Assembly (NCBI GenBank): GCA_026874595.1
Contig: CM049307.1
Coordinates: 3,619,579-3,683,578, forward strand
DNA length: 64,000 bases
Origin: Sipunculus nudus
Lineage: Eukaryota > Annelida > Sipuncula > Golfingiida > Sipunculidae
Direction of reading: 5' to 3'
In this document: one piece after another, positions 1 to 11,900 of the stretch
Layout: every line of letters starts with the position of its first letter
How positions within the stretch are numbered: the first letter of the stretch is position 1
Notes under the pieces: generated by a model
Told to the model about the DNA's origin: nothing
The model's database searches: none
What the model saw: the letters and a program-made list of their open reading frames with translations, nothing else
Program-made: the position numbers and the translations under genes

Positions 1-12
1 TTCATCTATCTA

Positions 13-660
13 ATGGGCGATAAAGCAGACGATATCATGAACACATTTACGCTATCAGCCCTGGATAAGAAAATATATCAGAAAGTGCATGATGAATTTC
101 AATCTTATTTTACTGGCAAACAAAATCACGTGTTTGAGCGCAGCAAGTTTAGTGTCCGGGTACAAAATGATGGTGAATCCGTGGATGATTTCATCACGGC
201 GCTATATAGCTTGGCTGACCACTGTGACTTTGGTACATTGCGGGATGAGATGATATGGGACCGTGTTGTTGTAGGTGTCAAAGACCCCATCTTGTCAAAG
301 AAACTACAGTTAGATTCTAGGTTAACATTAGAGAGTGCAGTGGCACAGGCTCGCCTTAATGAAAGCGTTATGCAACAGCAGCCGAGTCAGGCAGAGTCAA
401 AACCAAAACTTAAATGTTGATGACGTCAAGACCTACCGCCAGAGGCCGCAGTTTCGATCGCAGGGAAACCCAGCACCAAGACCACCCCACCAACAAAAGC
501 CACCACCCAGATACAGTCAAAACAGTCCAAACAAATCAAAATGTGGTAGGTGTGCTTGGCATCCAAGATCAGAATGTCCTGCAAGGGATGTTTCTTGTCA
601 TAAATGTTCAAAAAGGGGACATCATGCTCGTGCATGTAGAGCAGCCACATCTGGTAAGCG
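13..660 (+). pseudogene. Gypsy gag (capsid and nucleocapsid), frame-broken
   Basis: The first reading frame (13-420, 135 residues, 5'-truncated by the window) is a retroviral-type capsid C-terminal segment, with the usual run of helices and a conserved stretch around residues 45-65. The frame then changes near 400. The next frame carries a basic, proline-rich linker and two zinc knuckles: CGRC..H....C (CX2CX2HX4C) and CHKC....H....C (CX2CX4HX4C), at about 540-645. In the family, Gag coats the RNA and builds the virus-like particle. The frame change may be a true gag-pol shift or decay; given the lesions downstream, decay is likelier. Confidence 0.85.
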
Positions 661-3600
661 CGTCGGTGAAATTGAAACAGCACCAGTTGATCCCTTTTTG
701 GGTGAAGTCTACACAGATGACCAGACAGCCTGGTGTGTTAAGGTACATATGGAAGACTTTCCAGTGATATTTAAAATTGATACAAGTGCTGATGTATCAG
801 TTATACCCGAGAAACTGTACCAAATGCTCCATACAGACAGGGTATTGTATGGACCAGGCAATATAAAGTTACCAGTGGTAGGTAAAGTGAATACTACGCT
901 AAAAACAGACACTGCCACAACCACACAAGATGTATACATCTTAAAGGGTACTAGTCAACCGCTGCTTGGCCGACCAGCAAATTGTGCACTCAAAGTACTC
1001 ACCAGAGTTGGCGAAGTCAGTGATAGTGATACCAGCTCATCAGATGATAAGACTAAATACAAAGCGAAATTCCCTGAACTATTTGATGGCCTGGGGGAAG
1101 TTTCGGGTGAATACAGTATCAAACTTCAGCCAGACGCAAAGCTGTATTCTCTGAATGTTCCGAGACGTATTCTGTTACCGCTGATGGATCGCGTAAAAGC
1201 AGAACTCGATCGAATGCAAGATTCAAATGTCATTACTCCAGTGACTAGTGCAACTGACTGGTGTTCGCCAATGGTAGTTGTACCCAAGGAAAGTGGTGAA
1301 TTGCGTATTTGTGCGGACTTGACAAAGCTAAACAACAGCGTAGTTCGCGAGCGATACATGCTACCTACCATTGAGCAAGTTCTTGGACAAATCAAAGATT
1401 CGAAATATTTTACGAAGCTCGATGCCAATTCCGGGTTCTGGCAACTGAAACTCGATCATGAATCATCTTTGATGACCACATTTATAACACCGTCATGCAA
1501 TACAGGTATTTGCGCTTGCCTTACGGAATCTCTTCCGCCCCAGAACATTTTACACGTCGCGTTACGGAAATCCTCAACGGGTTAGAAGGCGTAGTGTGCC
1601 TCATTGATGATATCGTAGTATACGGAGCTACTCAGAATGAACACGATCGGCGTCTCGAGGCAGTGTTACAACGTCTCAAAGAGAATCGCGTTACGCTCAA
1701 TCTCTGAAAGTGTCAGTTTTCACAGAATCGGATCCGCTTCTTGGGTCAGTTAGTCGATAGTGATGGAATACATCCTGATCCACAGAAGGTCCAGGCTGTA
1801 GTCGATATAGACGCACCACAGAACGTACCCGAACTTCGGCGTTTCCTTGGCATGGTTAACCACCAAAGCAAGTTCCTGCCAGATCTGGCCTCTGTGACAC
1901 AACCACTACGAGATCTCTTAAGTACGCGAAATGAGTGGATTTGGACTTCTGTACAGGAATCGGCGTTTCAGCGGGTGAAACAAATCTTGACAAGTTCGCC
2001 GACATTGGCATTCTACAGTCCCACACGTGATACCGTACTCTCCGCAGATGCGTCTTCATATGGATTGGGAGCCCATTTGTCGCAGAAACAAACGGATGGG
2101 TCCATGAAGCCTATCGCATATGCCTCGCGTTCGCTTAGTGATGCCGAAAAACGTTACGCGCAGATTGAAAAGAAGCCTTAGCCGTCACATGGGCTTGTGA
2201 GCGTTTTCATGACTTCCTGTTTGGGTTGCCGACATTCCATATAGAGACTGATCATAAACCTCTGGTGCCTTTACTCAGTACTAAGGATTTAACAGAGATG
2301 ACACCGCGTATCCAACGCTTCCGGATGCGACTGATGCGATACAGTTACACAATTTCACATGTGCCAGGTAAAACTCTGGTCACAGCTGACACGTTATCGA
2401 GAAAAGCCAATTGCAAGTGTTGACGTCCGTGCATATTGGAACATGCTACAGAAGCCTATGTGAGCATGATTATGGACAGTCTACCGGTTACAGAAAATCG
2501 CCTCGCGCAGATCAAAACTCTACAAACAGATGATGAAATTTGTGCTCAGTTGATGAAATATGTGGATAGTGGATGGCCAGCTAGAGCAAATTTGTCTGAG
2601 TCACTGATACCGTATTGGGCCTACAAAACTGAATTCTCAGTCATTGATGGTTTGCTACTGAAGGACAATCTTATTGTGATTCCAGCAGTTTTGAGATTAG
2701 AAATTTTGGATAAACTGCATGAAGGACATTTGGGAATTGCAAAGTGTAGAGACAGAGCTCTTACCTCAGTCTGGTGGCCAGGACTGAGTCGGCAGTTATA
2801 TGATAAAGTGTTCATGTGCAAGTTATGTACGCCAGAGAGAGTAAACAGACCGGAGCCACTGATGACTAGCAGATTTCCTGACCGACCGTGGCAAGTCGTT
2901 GGGACAGATTTATTTGAACTGAAAGGAAAGCACTATGTGATCGCTGTTGATTACTACTCCAGATTATTCGAGATAGCTATGTTAACGCAGACAACAGCTA
3001 AACATGTGATAGAGAAACTGAAACAGTTCTTTGTTTGTCATGGGAGCCCAGAGCAGGTTTATTCAGATAATGGGCCGCAGTATGCTTGTGCGGAGTTTCA
3101 GGGGTTTGCTACAGCTTTGAGTTTTGCACATATCACATCCAGCCCGAGGTATCCTCAGAGCAACGGTGAGAGTGAACGTGCCGTGCAAACTGCCAAAGCT
3201 ATACTGAAAAAATCCAAAGATCCGTGGCTTGGTATCCAGGCATATCGTGCTACTCGACTGGCCAATGGATACTCGCCTAGCCAACTCCTAGGTAGTCGCC
3301 AAATTCGCACCCCAGTTCCTACTTTACCCTCACTACTAGAGCCAAAGTGCGTAAATACAAAGTGAACTGAGAGCAAGTGAAGAAACTGCCCGTGCAAAGC
3401 AAGCAGATAACTTCAATAAGCGTCGTCGCACAAAATCTCTCGGTAATCTAGCCATGGGAGATCACGTGTGGGTAAAAGGGGTAGGTGAAGGTACAGTACA
3501 GAAACCAGCAGATACCCCAAGATCGTAAATTGTTGAAACTGATTCCGGGTTACTTCGCCGAAATCGCAGACATCTCTCACAGCAGGATCCTGAACATGAG

Positions 3601-3739
3601 GGTCCCGAGCGAGCACAGGAAGCCGAGTCTGATCTAGATGTACCAGACTTTGTGGCAACGGAACCCAGAGTGTCAAAGAGACTCAGAAAGAGACCTGATC
3701 GAGTACTTGAACGATTATGTTGTTCCGTAATCACGTTGT
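661..3739 (+). pseudogene. Gypsy pol: protease, RT, RNase H, integrase, frame-broken
   Basis: Protease (about 750-1000) has DTS where retroelement aspartyl proteases normally have DTG. RT (about 1110-1700) shows LDANSGFWQ and then, after a frame change near 1490, LPYGISSAP and LIDDIVVYG, the catalytic DD box. An in-frame TGA at 1705 interrupts the run into the RT connection (FLGMVNH). RNase H follows ([10 protein letters not shown] about 2045, TDHKPL about 2250, ADTLSR about 2390), with another frame change near 2175. Integrase (2436-3365) keeps the HHCC-type zinc residues (HEGH, CKLC) and a complete D,D,E triad: GTDLF, YSDNGPQ and SNGESERA. A chromo-like or linker tail to about 3739 is in yet another frame. 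Known role: replication and integration of the element. This copy is inactive. Confidence 0.9.
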
Positions 3740-3902
3740 TTTGAGATGTTCATATGACTGGTAAGGTATGAATAACCATACATAAGTCTTGGACAGGTCC
3801 ACTTCCTTTTATCATTTTGAGATATTCTGATACCAGATTCATAAGAGGGATTTAACTTACCTATTTCCTTTTGAGTAATTGTATTTACCAGTTTAAGTAC
3901 TC

Positions 3903-3913
3903 AGGAAGGGAGG
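3903..3913 (+). promoter_or_regulatory. Polypurine tract (plus-strand primer site)
   Basis: AGGAAGGGAGG lies directly before TGTGGAGATAG, the start of the 3' LTR, where an LTR element primes plus-strand DNA synthesis. Confidence 0.75.
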
Positions 3914-4133
3914 TGTGGAGATAGTTCTCATAATTTATTTTATAGTAATTCAGTAATAAGCATAGCCCTGAATATTCCATGTCAAAATGTACGCAGTAAT
4001 CGCTGAGACCGGGACACCCGGGACTCATGAATATTTATGTGGGATCGCCATGTTCCTTGAGCGAATACATTCTTCTGTTTCTGTTAAACTGGTGTTCCAT
4101 TCTTTATTGTTTGCGTGTCTGACGAACACGACA
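3914..4133 (+). repeat. 3' LTR of Gypsy element 1
   Basis: The segment starts TGTGGAGATAG immediately after the polypurine tract and has a plausible CA end at 4132-4133 (about 220 bp). No second LTR is in the window to compare, so the right border is a guess: it may extend to about 4215, where the oppositely oriented second element begins. The stretch 4134-4216 shows no coding signal. Confidence 0.55.
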
Positions 4134-4216
4134 TTGGCCTTTACCTGATCTATCATGGCTACAGGTATACATCGTGGCAAGCTAACTACTGGTGACCATC
4201 TGTCAAGTTTTGTCTT

Positions 4217-4635
4217 TTAGGACCCTGGGAGCTTACCCAGGTTATCATCAAATAAATCTGAATACTGCTGAAGTATTTCTGTCTCCCTAACAGAATCATC
4301 CATAGGTTCCCTGATTTCCTGTACATCATAACTAATGGTAACTAAATTCCGTTTTAAACAATCAATGATACCTATTATTGGTTGGTCATGCCGATCTACT
4401 ACATACAATTGTTAATACACTGGATCTGGCCTGCAGTATGACATGTGAACTGAACACAACCTAGTGCATGCAAGGTAGTACCTCCAAAGGCTGCTAGGGT
4501 AATCAGCTTTGATGTATCAAGGTTTTCACCATCACAAACTTGATCATACATTTGTTTACTGATAACATTGCATTTAGTACCAGTATCAAGTTTAAATTCA
4601 ACATTATGCCCATTGATTTGTACAGTTACATGCAT
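4217..4635 (-). pseudogene. Gypsy protease and pol N-terminus, truncated
   Basis: 4399-4635 encodes a retropepsin-type protease with the catalytic motif FKLDTGTKCNVIS. A second frame (4217-4408) holds the linker before RT, including QQYSDLFDDNLGKLPG, typical of the segment just upstream of the Gypsy RT fingers. The reading breaks off at LPG. The two frames overlap by only about 10 nt and differ, so one frameshift is present. RT, RNase H and integrase are missing. Confidence 0.8.
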
Positions 4636-4659
4636 TCCTTTATAATGTTATGTATAGTT

Positions 4660-5319
4660 TCACTCAGTCTCTATCTGAAAAGTGTCTGTGGGTACTTGAT
4701 TATCACTAGTGCCCACAAGCTCATTCACAGCGTGTGATGATCCACATACAGCTCTGAAATGGTTCCACTTGCCACAGTTACTGCATCGCTTTCCATAGGC
4801 AGGGCAGTCTCTCTTGCCATGTTGCTTGCCACAATTACGACAATTCCTAACTGGGCTGGGGTTAGGTCTGCGTTCAGGGATGTCTCGTGGTTTCCTGACT
4901 GGTTGGTATGCTGACTTCTTAGCATTAAATTGCAGGTGCACTGTTTTGACCTCTACGACAGATTTATTTGAATCAAGTTTCTGTGCCGTCAACTGGTTAA
5001 CTTGCTGATCTGAGAGTTCATTCATCTGGCAAATGTGTATAGCTTTATGTAATGTCAGCTTGGGTTCTTTCAACAGCTGTTTGCAAACATAGTTGTTAAT
5101 AATCCCAGTGACAATGTGATCTGTAATGAGTTGGTGCTGAAGAACTCCGAATTCACATGTGCTGGCTTTAAGTCTGAGGTCTGATAAATATGAATTTACT
5201 GATTGGCCTTGAAGCTGGTTCCAAGTATTAAACATATGCCGGTCCAGTATTACGTGGGGCCAGTTCTTGGAAACATTACCCTCAAAAGACAGTACATCAG
5301 ATTTACAAAGTCCTTCCAT
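4660..5319 (-). CDS. Gypsy Gag (capsid plus two zinc knuckles)
   Basis: A 219-residue open frame. It begins MEGLCKSDVLSFEGNVSKNW; the LSFEGN-NW pattern is typical of the N-terminus of many invertebrate Gypsy Gags. Capsid-like helices follow, with a CEFG..QHQLITDHIVTGI segment, then a basic linker and two knuckles near residues 160-195: CRNC...H....C and CSNC....H....C. It ends before the protease, which continues in the same frame after stop codons at 4660 and just beyond. Known role: RNA packaging and particle assembly. It is open from Met to stop, but the pol behind it is truncated, so the copy is non-autonomous. Confidence 0.8.
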   Translation of the reverse strand: MEGLCKSDVLSFEGNVSKNWPHVILDRHMFNTWNQLQGQSVNSYLSDLRLKASTCEFGVLQHQLITDHIVTGIINNYVCKQLLKEPKLTLHKAIHICQMNELSDQQVNQLTAQKLDSNKSVVEVKTVHLQFNAKKSAYQPVRKPRDIPERRPNPSPVRNCRNCGKQHGKRDCPAYGKRCSNCGKWNHFRAVCGSSHAVNELVGTSDNQVPTDTFQIETE

Positions 5320-5536
5320 GCCATTGGACTAAGATGAATGTCAAACTCAAGAGGTATAGCAAGGTAAACATTAGCGATCACTGTATCAGTTTGTGTACTT
5401 ACAGCAACAAGAGTTTCATGACGGCCCTTCTCACTGGGGAACGCAGTGCACGAAACTGGCTCAGCCGCTGATGAAAAATCCACGAAGTGACTGTGATACA
5501 AAAGTAATCCATAAGAGAGAATAAGTGTCCGTGTTT

Positions 5537-5548
5537 CTTCTGACACCA
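5537..5548 (-). promoter_or_regulatory. Putative tRNA primer-binding site of Gypsy element 2
   Basis: On -, TGGTGTCAGAAG follows directly after a CA dinucleotide (5549-5550) that would end the 5' LTR. A TGG-starting segment at this place is what reverse-transcription priming by a tRNA 3' end requires. The matching tRNA was not identified. Confidence 0.5.
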
Positions 5549-5704
5549 TGTAGATTGATCCCAGTTTACGCTAAGATTCTCACACACACGAGAATGCATA
5601 CAGACACTAAGACCATGTGTAGTCCATGACAGGTTAATACGGAGAGGGAGAGAGGGAAGCGAGGCTGGGCGGAAGTTATACATTAAACCCAGCGAGCTTT
5701 GACA
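5549..5704 (-). repeat. Putative short 5' LTR of Gypsy element 2
   Basis: On -, the segment runs from TGTC at 5704 to CA at 5549, right before the putative primer-binding site. The TG...CA borders are the only support; there is no partner LTR in the window, so the left border (5704) is tentative. Confidence 0.3.
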
Positions 5705-5793
5705 AAATCTGGATCGGAGTACGGCATATGGTTATAATAGTATGTCAAATACGATGCTCAATCTACAAACTATACATATATAAAATGGGTTAC

Positions 5794-5938
5794 CTATTCT
5801 GTAGTAGGTGAGAAACGTGATCTCAGGTGATGGGGCGCTGAATCCCAGCTTCCCTACAGAGGTGATGCTAATTTTGTATAAAGTATCTGGCCTCAAACGA
5901 GCCACATCATATCGCATGGACTGGAACCCAAGTTTCAC
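5794..5938 (-). CDS. Exon: FN3 domain 2, C-terminal half (last exon seen)
   Basis: Acceptor TTTAAG, donor GTAACC (weak). It encodes YDVARLRPDTLYKISITSVG and KLGFSAPSPEITFLT, the FN3 E-G strands. It ends in phase 1, so the protein continues. No following exon was recognised in 1-5793, which is mostly Gypsy DNA, so the gene probably extends past the window start. Confidence 0.85.
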
Positions 5939-8900
5939 CTTAAAAATATATCAACATTTGATACAAAAATCTACAGGCAACTGAAATGACATTATCAAGT
6001 GATCAATATTATGAACATTTGAATTGATTCATTTCAATAATTACTATAAACACTAAATATGGAATTATTTATTATCAAAATGTAATCAACAATTACACCC
6101 AGAAGATCCGGGTCATTATACAATATTCCAAGCAGATTTATGAGATATGTTTAAATCTTTCCATCACAGTTTGAGAGGAATATGTAAATATGAATACTCA
6201 ATCAGTACACTGGTAATTCTGATAGTGGTTAGTATCATACAAATAACAGTCGGCCCCAAGATTGACTTTTGTCAAGATTCATTTTTAATGAAATCCATAG
6301 TATCCCCAGACATTTGGCAGTTCAAATAGATAAAGTTCAAGGACTTAAGCAAACTTAATTAACAAAGATATTATAATGTTTAAAACAAATGATGTATCAA
6401 ATTTCAGGGGGAAATATGTAGTACTTCACAAGTTATGGGGGATCACTTAAAATCCTAAATTTCTGCAGATTTGACCTTGAACATCAAGGTCAAGGTGCAC
6501 ATAAACAGTCTTTGAACTTGTCAAAGAGCTTAATTGGTTAAAACAAATGTTGCATCAAATTTCATGGAAAAATATGCAGTATTTCACAAGTTATAAGAAT
6601 CACAAGAAATCCAATATTTCCGCAGATTTGACCTTGGAGATCAAGTTCAAGGTCACCAGTCTCTGAACTTTCAATGATCATGTTTCAAACAAATGTTGTT
6701 TCAAATTTCAGGGGGAAATATGCAGTACCTGACTAGTTAAAGTGATCACAAAATATCCTATATTTCAGCAAATTTGACCTTGAAGATCAAGGTCAAGGTC
6801 ACCAGTCTTTGAACTCTTCAATGATCATTGTCCAAACAAATGCTGAATCAAATTTCAGGGAAAAATATGCAGAACTTCAAAAGTTATGGAGTCGAAAAAA
6901 TCCTTTATTTCTGCAGATATGACCTTGAAGATCAAGGTCAAGGTCAAAAGTCTTCACACTCCTCTGAGAACTTGGTTGAAACAAATGATGTACCAAATTT
7001 GAGGAAAAAAATATGCAGTACTTCGGAAGTGATGAGGTTTATAATAATCCTCCGATTTTGCCTGAAATGATCTTGAAGGTCAAGTCAAAGTCATCGGTAT
7101 TCAAATCTGAGAATTCCTCTGCAGGATATTTAATTATCCAGATTTCAGCACAATCCATTAACCAATGTTTTATGGATCCGAATTGTCACCAAATATATGG
7201 CCTTATTCAAGGTAAAGGTTGCTCTGATAATAAAGGTCATGAACTGAATTTTAAAAGGCATTATCCTAGGGCCAATATCTATTCATCTGCACAATATGTA
7301 AGAAATCTTTTAAGTAGTTTTTTAATTATATTGCTGACACTATTGTCAAGTGGCAGTGATTAGGGTATTAAACGACAGAAAAACATGAAAAGTATTATAG
7401 GTTGCGCCACTTGTCTCCCAAACAAGACAAGATTATCCATGAACTTTATGCAACCTGATTTTCAGACCAATCCATTGAGTATTTCTTGAGATATCTCATG
7501 TTTTGTGTGATTTTCAGGACAAATTGACCTATTCAAGGTCAAGGTCACTCTCCTGGTAAAAGTTATGACCCCATTTATAAAAGACTTCATCTGCTCACCA
7601 TCACTATGTATGTGTAAAATTTGAAAAGGATCTGTGAAATCTTTCTTGAGTTATCTCGCCAGAAAAAAACCTCTGTGGCGGCAGCGGTGCGACCTTGCCT
7701 AAACCATAGTACCTCAACTTTGTCTTGGGATACAATGATGTAGCAGTTTCTTTCTTCAAGCTACCTTTATTGGGGTTACCTCAATTATTTTATATCTCAT
7801 TTTCAAGAATAATGCACATTTTTTCGAAGACATTTCGAATTTTAAAGATCTGGCCCTTGAACAAACAAGAAGAAGAACGGATTGTGTAATAACCACCTTG
7901 ACCTACTGACATGACACACCCACCTCCTTCTTAGTGCTGGGATCGTTTGCTTCCATGTAGCGCACAATGTAGTCTGTTACAAGTGACGAACCCTTCGTGG
8001 GCGGAGCCCATGACAACACAGCAGATGTTTCATGCACTGGATCCACTCTCACACTTGTGGGTGGCCCAGGAATAGCATCTGAAGAACGGACATGAAATAA
8101 TAATCATTCACTCTTATACAGCTACATTTGCTCTTGCAACATGTATAGCATTACTGACTGCACCCTCTTCCTTGAACAAGGCTTACAATGCTGTCAAATC
8201 AATTCTGGTGACAAGAATGTTAGTAATGCTGTCAATACAATTCGGGTGACAAGAATGTTAGTAATGCTGTCAATACAATTCGGGTGACAAGAATGTTAAG
8301 TAATGCTGTCAAATCAATTCTGGTGACAAGAATGTTAGTAATGCTGTCAATACAATTCGGGTGACAAGAATGTTAGTAATGCTGTCAATACAATTCGGGT
8401 GACAAGAATGTTAAGTAATGCTGTCAAATCAATTCTGGTGACAGGAATGTTAGTAATGCTGTCAAATCAATTCTGGTGACAGGAATGTTAGTAATGCTGT
8501 CAAATCAATTCTGGTGACAGGAATGTTAGTAATGCTGTCAAATCAATTCGGGTGACAAGAATGTTAGTAATGCTGTCAATACAATTCGGGTGACAAGAAT
8601 GTTAGTAATGCTGTCAATACAATTCGGGTGACAAGAATGTTAGTAATGCTGTCAATACAATTCGGGTGACAAGAATGTTAGTAATGCTGTCAATACAATT
8701 CGGGTGACAAGAATGTTAGTAATGCTGTCAATACAATTCGGGTGACAAGAATGTTAGTAATGCTGTCAATACAATTCAGGTGACAAGAATGTTAGTAATG
8801 CTGTCAATACAATTCGGGTGACAAGAATGTTAGTAATGCTGTCAATACAATTTGGGTGACAAGAATGTTAGTAATGCTGTCAAATCAATTCGGGTGACAA

Positions 8901-11900
8901 GAATGTTAGTAATGCTGTCAAATCAATTCGGGTGACAAGAATGTTAGTAATGCTGTCAAATCAATTCTGGTGACAAGAATGTTAGTAATGCTGTCAAATC
9001 AATTCTGGTGACAAGAATGTTAGTAATGCTGTCAAATCAGTTCTGGTGACAAGAATGTTAGTAATGCTGGCAATACAATTCTGGTGACAAGAATGTTAGT
9101 AATGCTGTCAATACAATTCTGGTGACAAGAATGTTAGTAATGCTGTCAAATCAGTTCTGGTGACAAGAATGTTAGTAATGCTGTCAAATCAATTCTGGTG
9201 ACAAGAATGTTAGTAATGCTGTCAAATCAATTCTGGTGACAAGAATGTCAGTTATGCTGTCAAATCAGTTCTGGTGACAAGAATGTTAGTAATGCTGTCA
9301 AACCATTTCTGGTGACAAGAATGTTAGTAATATGCCACCTGTTTTCTCGCATGGTACAATAGGTAGTTATCCAAATCTGAAAAAAAAATCAACAGGCCAC
9401 TCTGTCTCTCTCTCTCTCTCTCTCTCATATGCACACATACACACTAGAGTCCTGCGCGGGCCAGGATTTAGAGCCCGCACCCGCCCCGCAAAACAAACAT
9501 TCAGGCTGCAACCGCCCCGCCCCGCAGTAGTTAAAACCTGCCCTGCCCCGCACCGCCCCGCACCTATAAAGAAAAAATCGCCCCGCAGCCGCCCCGTTTA
9601 TTTAGCTTTCAGTCCGCTTCTGCCCCGCCCCGCATTTTTACCAAAAGTCAGCCCGCATTCAACCCGCAAATAAACATAAGGGACAACCAAAAAGGTAGCC
9701 AACTAGAAAAATATGTTTTATTTTTAGATATTAATAATGAATGACCATCTGAGTAGATAGCATTATCATGTTTTGTTGATGGTAGGAAATTTTCCAGTTT
9801 TTTCACTGCAGGTAAGGACGAGTGTCATAGAATTACCATGCATTTTCTTATTTTTAAGAATTACCACTTCCCAAAATAAAATTATTTACTGCCATATCAC
9901 TGGAAATGTCACTGCAGTAACTGGGACACACTATTCAAATATTGCCACTGTGTCTCCTTAAAATATTTAAAGTAATTATAAATTCAACATATTCAGGTAT
10001 TTATCTAACAACATAATTGCAGTTTAAAAATATTTACCATGCATATGCTGCTATATGGAAACATAAAATAAAACTTAAGCATAAAACAATCAATATCTAT
10101 TAAGTTTGTATGCCTAGAGTTACACTACTCATCACTAGCAGGTAGCGTACTTGCTCGATCACCACAATTCACACCTTTTATTTCACAAAGAGCCTAATCC
10201 TGTCCAGCGATATCAGCTAATTAGCTGAAAGGGGAAGGGTATGGAACTGTACAGAGGGATCGAGTCAGCTCCATGTCATGGTTGTGTACACAAGAACAGA
10301 TAAGAAATGAGCCCCATAGCATGCTCCTTATCTCATTCTGCTTTGCTTGTGCAGTCTCTAAACAAGCCAGCGCTCAATTGCTCATCCATGATTAGCACAC
10401 CTCAGTCTTTGTGAGTTATGTAAAGCTATATCCAGCTGGTGACAAAGCCAGATGCACCCATACTGTGACTTTTATAACATCACAGGCACAATCCTGGTGC
10501 ACCCTCAGCTATATAATGTTACGTAATATCTGAGACTGGCAACAAGTATAGGTCTATAGTGCTGAACAGTCTATAATTATACAACGCTATTCCCAGGTAT
10601 TACACACATACACACCAGCAACTCCCAATTATCACAAAACAGTTCCAATTGCCATTTGTGATTTTTTAAATATCCCATTGTAGATTGCTGTCATGGAAAT
10701 GCCAGTCAAAGTCAGGCAATAACTGTTAATTGCTAAAGTCCAAAATTCCCTACTTGTATCAGCCCTATACTACCACTTAAACAGACAGATTAAATAACTT
10801 TAATTTACTCACCACCACGGGCAAAGCAGCTCTCAATCTTGGGCATGAAGGTGAGACAGCCTGGTGCAGGCCAGCTACTGGAGCTGTAGAACTCACTGGC
10901 ACACAGTGGGAAGCACTGTCTGGGGACGCCTTGTGCATGGCAGCAGCTGGTGTGGTTCTTCTCACCTGATCACAGAAATCTCATACATGTCCTTACAGGG
11001 TCAGATACATGTCCTCACAGGGTCAGATACATGTCCTCACAGGGTCAGATACATGTCCTCACAGGGTCAGATACATGTCCTCATAGGGTCAGATACATGT
11101 CCTCACAGGGTCAGATACATGTCCTCACAGGGTCAGATACATGTCCTCACAGGGTCAGATACATGTCCTCACAGGGTCAGATACATGTCCTCACAGGGTC
11201 AGATACATGTCCTCATAGGGTCAGATACATGTCCTCACAGGGTCAGATACATGTCCTCACAGGGTCAGATACATGTCCTCATAGGGTCAGATACATGTCC
11301 TCACAGGGTCAGATACATGTCCTCACAGGGTCAGATACATGTCCTCACAGGGTCAGATACATGTCCTCACAGGGTCAGATACATGTCCTCATAGGGTCAG
11401 ATACATGTCCACACAGGGTCAGATAATTCTTATACTCAGGATAATTACATACACAGCCCTTGTGCTGATTAACAGGGGAACACATTATAGTATTGTATCA
11501 AAAGGAAATATTCTGGTCACAGACAATTTCTTTTTTACCTTTCCATTGTCATGCCAACAAACTTACAGATCCCCTGTTACTGAGAGAGACACACAGTCTT
11601 CAGGGTAATACATAAATTGCACTGCATATATAGTAATTCCAAATTAATACTTTTAATAAAAATACTGTATTACAAAAATTTAACCTTTACATGTGACATC
11701 AAACTTAAGGAAAAGTTTATAGTTCTTAATGGTTAAATGTTTGTGGAGTGAGAAAACAATCCTGCACTGCAGGTTTTTTTTGTTGGACTGTTTGTGATCA
11801 TGTGACATACCATAATGTAACATGCACTATATATGTGATTACCAGCAAAAGTACAGCACTGCAGGCAAGACCAGTGAAAAGGTGGCCTTTATAATCTAAT

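Larger units (their letters stand above)
1..4133 (+). mobile_element. Ty3/Gypsy LTR retrotransposon, 5' end outside window, degenerate
   Basis: Order gag, protease, reverse transcriptase, RNase H, integrase, polypurine tract, 3' LTR, which is the Ty3/Gypsy order (integrase last). The window opens inside gag, so the 5' LTR and primer-binding site are not visible. Reading the element through needs several frame changes (near 400, 1490 and 2175) and crosses in-frame stops (1705 and 2421), so this copy cannot make an intact polyprotein. The integrase segment is the longest clean stretch. The exact LTR end is uncertain. Confidence 0.9.
4217..5704 (-). mobile_element. 5' half of a second Ty3/Gypsy element
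   Basis: Read on -, this is a likely LTR end, a primer-binding site, a leader, Gag, protease, then a few dozen residues leading into RT, where it is cut off at 4217. Its Gag and protease are clearly different from those of element 1, so it is another family, not a duplicate. It abuts element 1 head-to-head (3' LTR against truncated pol). It lies downstream of the last host exon found (5794-5938), presumably in the next intron. Confidence 0.8.

Noticed and set aside
8187-9335. Regularly spaced 38-bp repeats that might look like a CRISPR array
   Set aside because: Units are directly contiguous without unique spacers, in a eukaryotic intron. The same holds for the 22-, 40-, 42-, 48- and 67-bp arrays.
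9332-9673. 113-codon Pro/Arg-rich frame
   Set aside because: Composition artefact of the CCGCCCCGC block.
10864-11426. Long open frames of 158-176 codons with repeated TCPHRVRYMSSQ/HVLTGSD
   Set aside because: They are translations of the 22-bp minisatellite, open in all three frames; the region is an intron.
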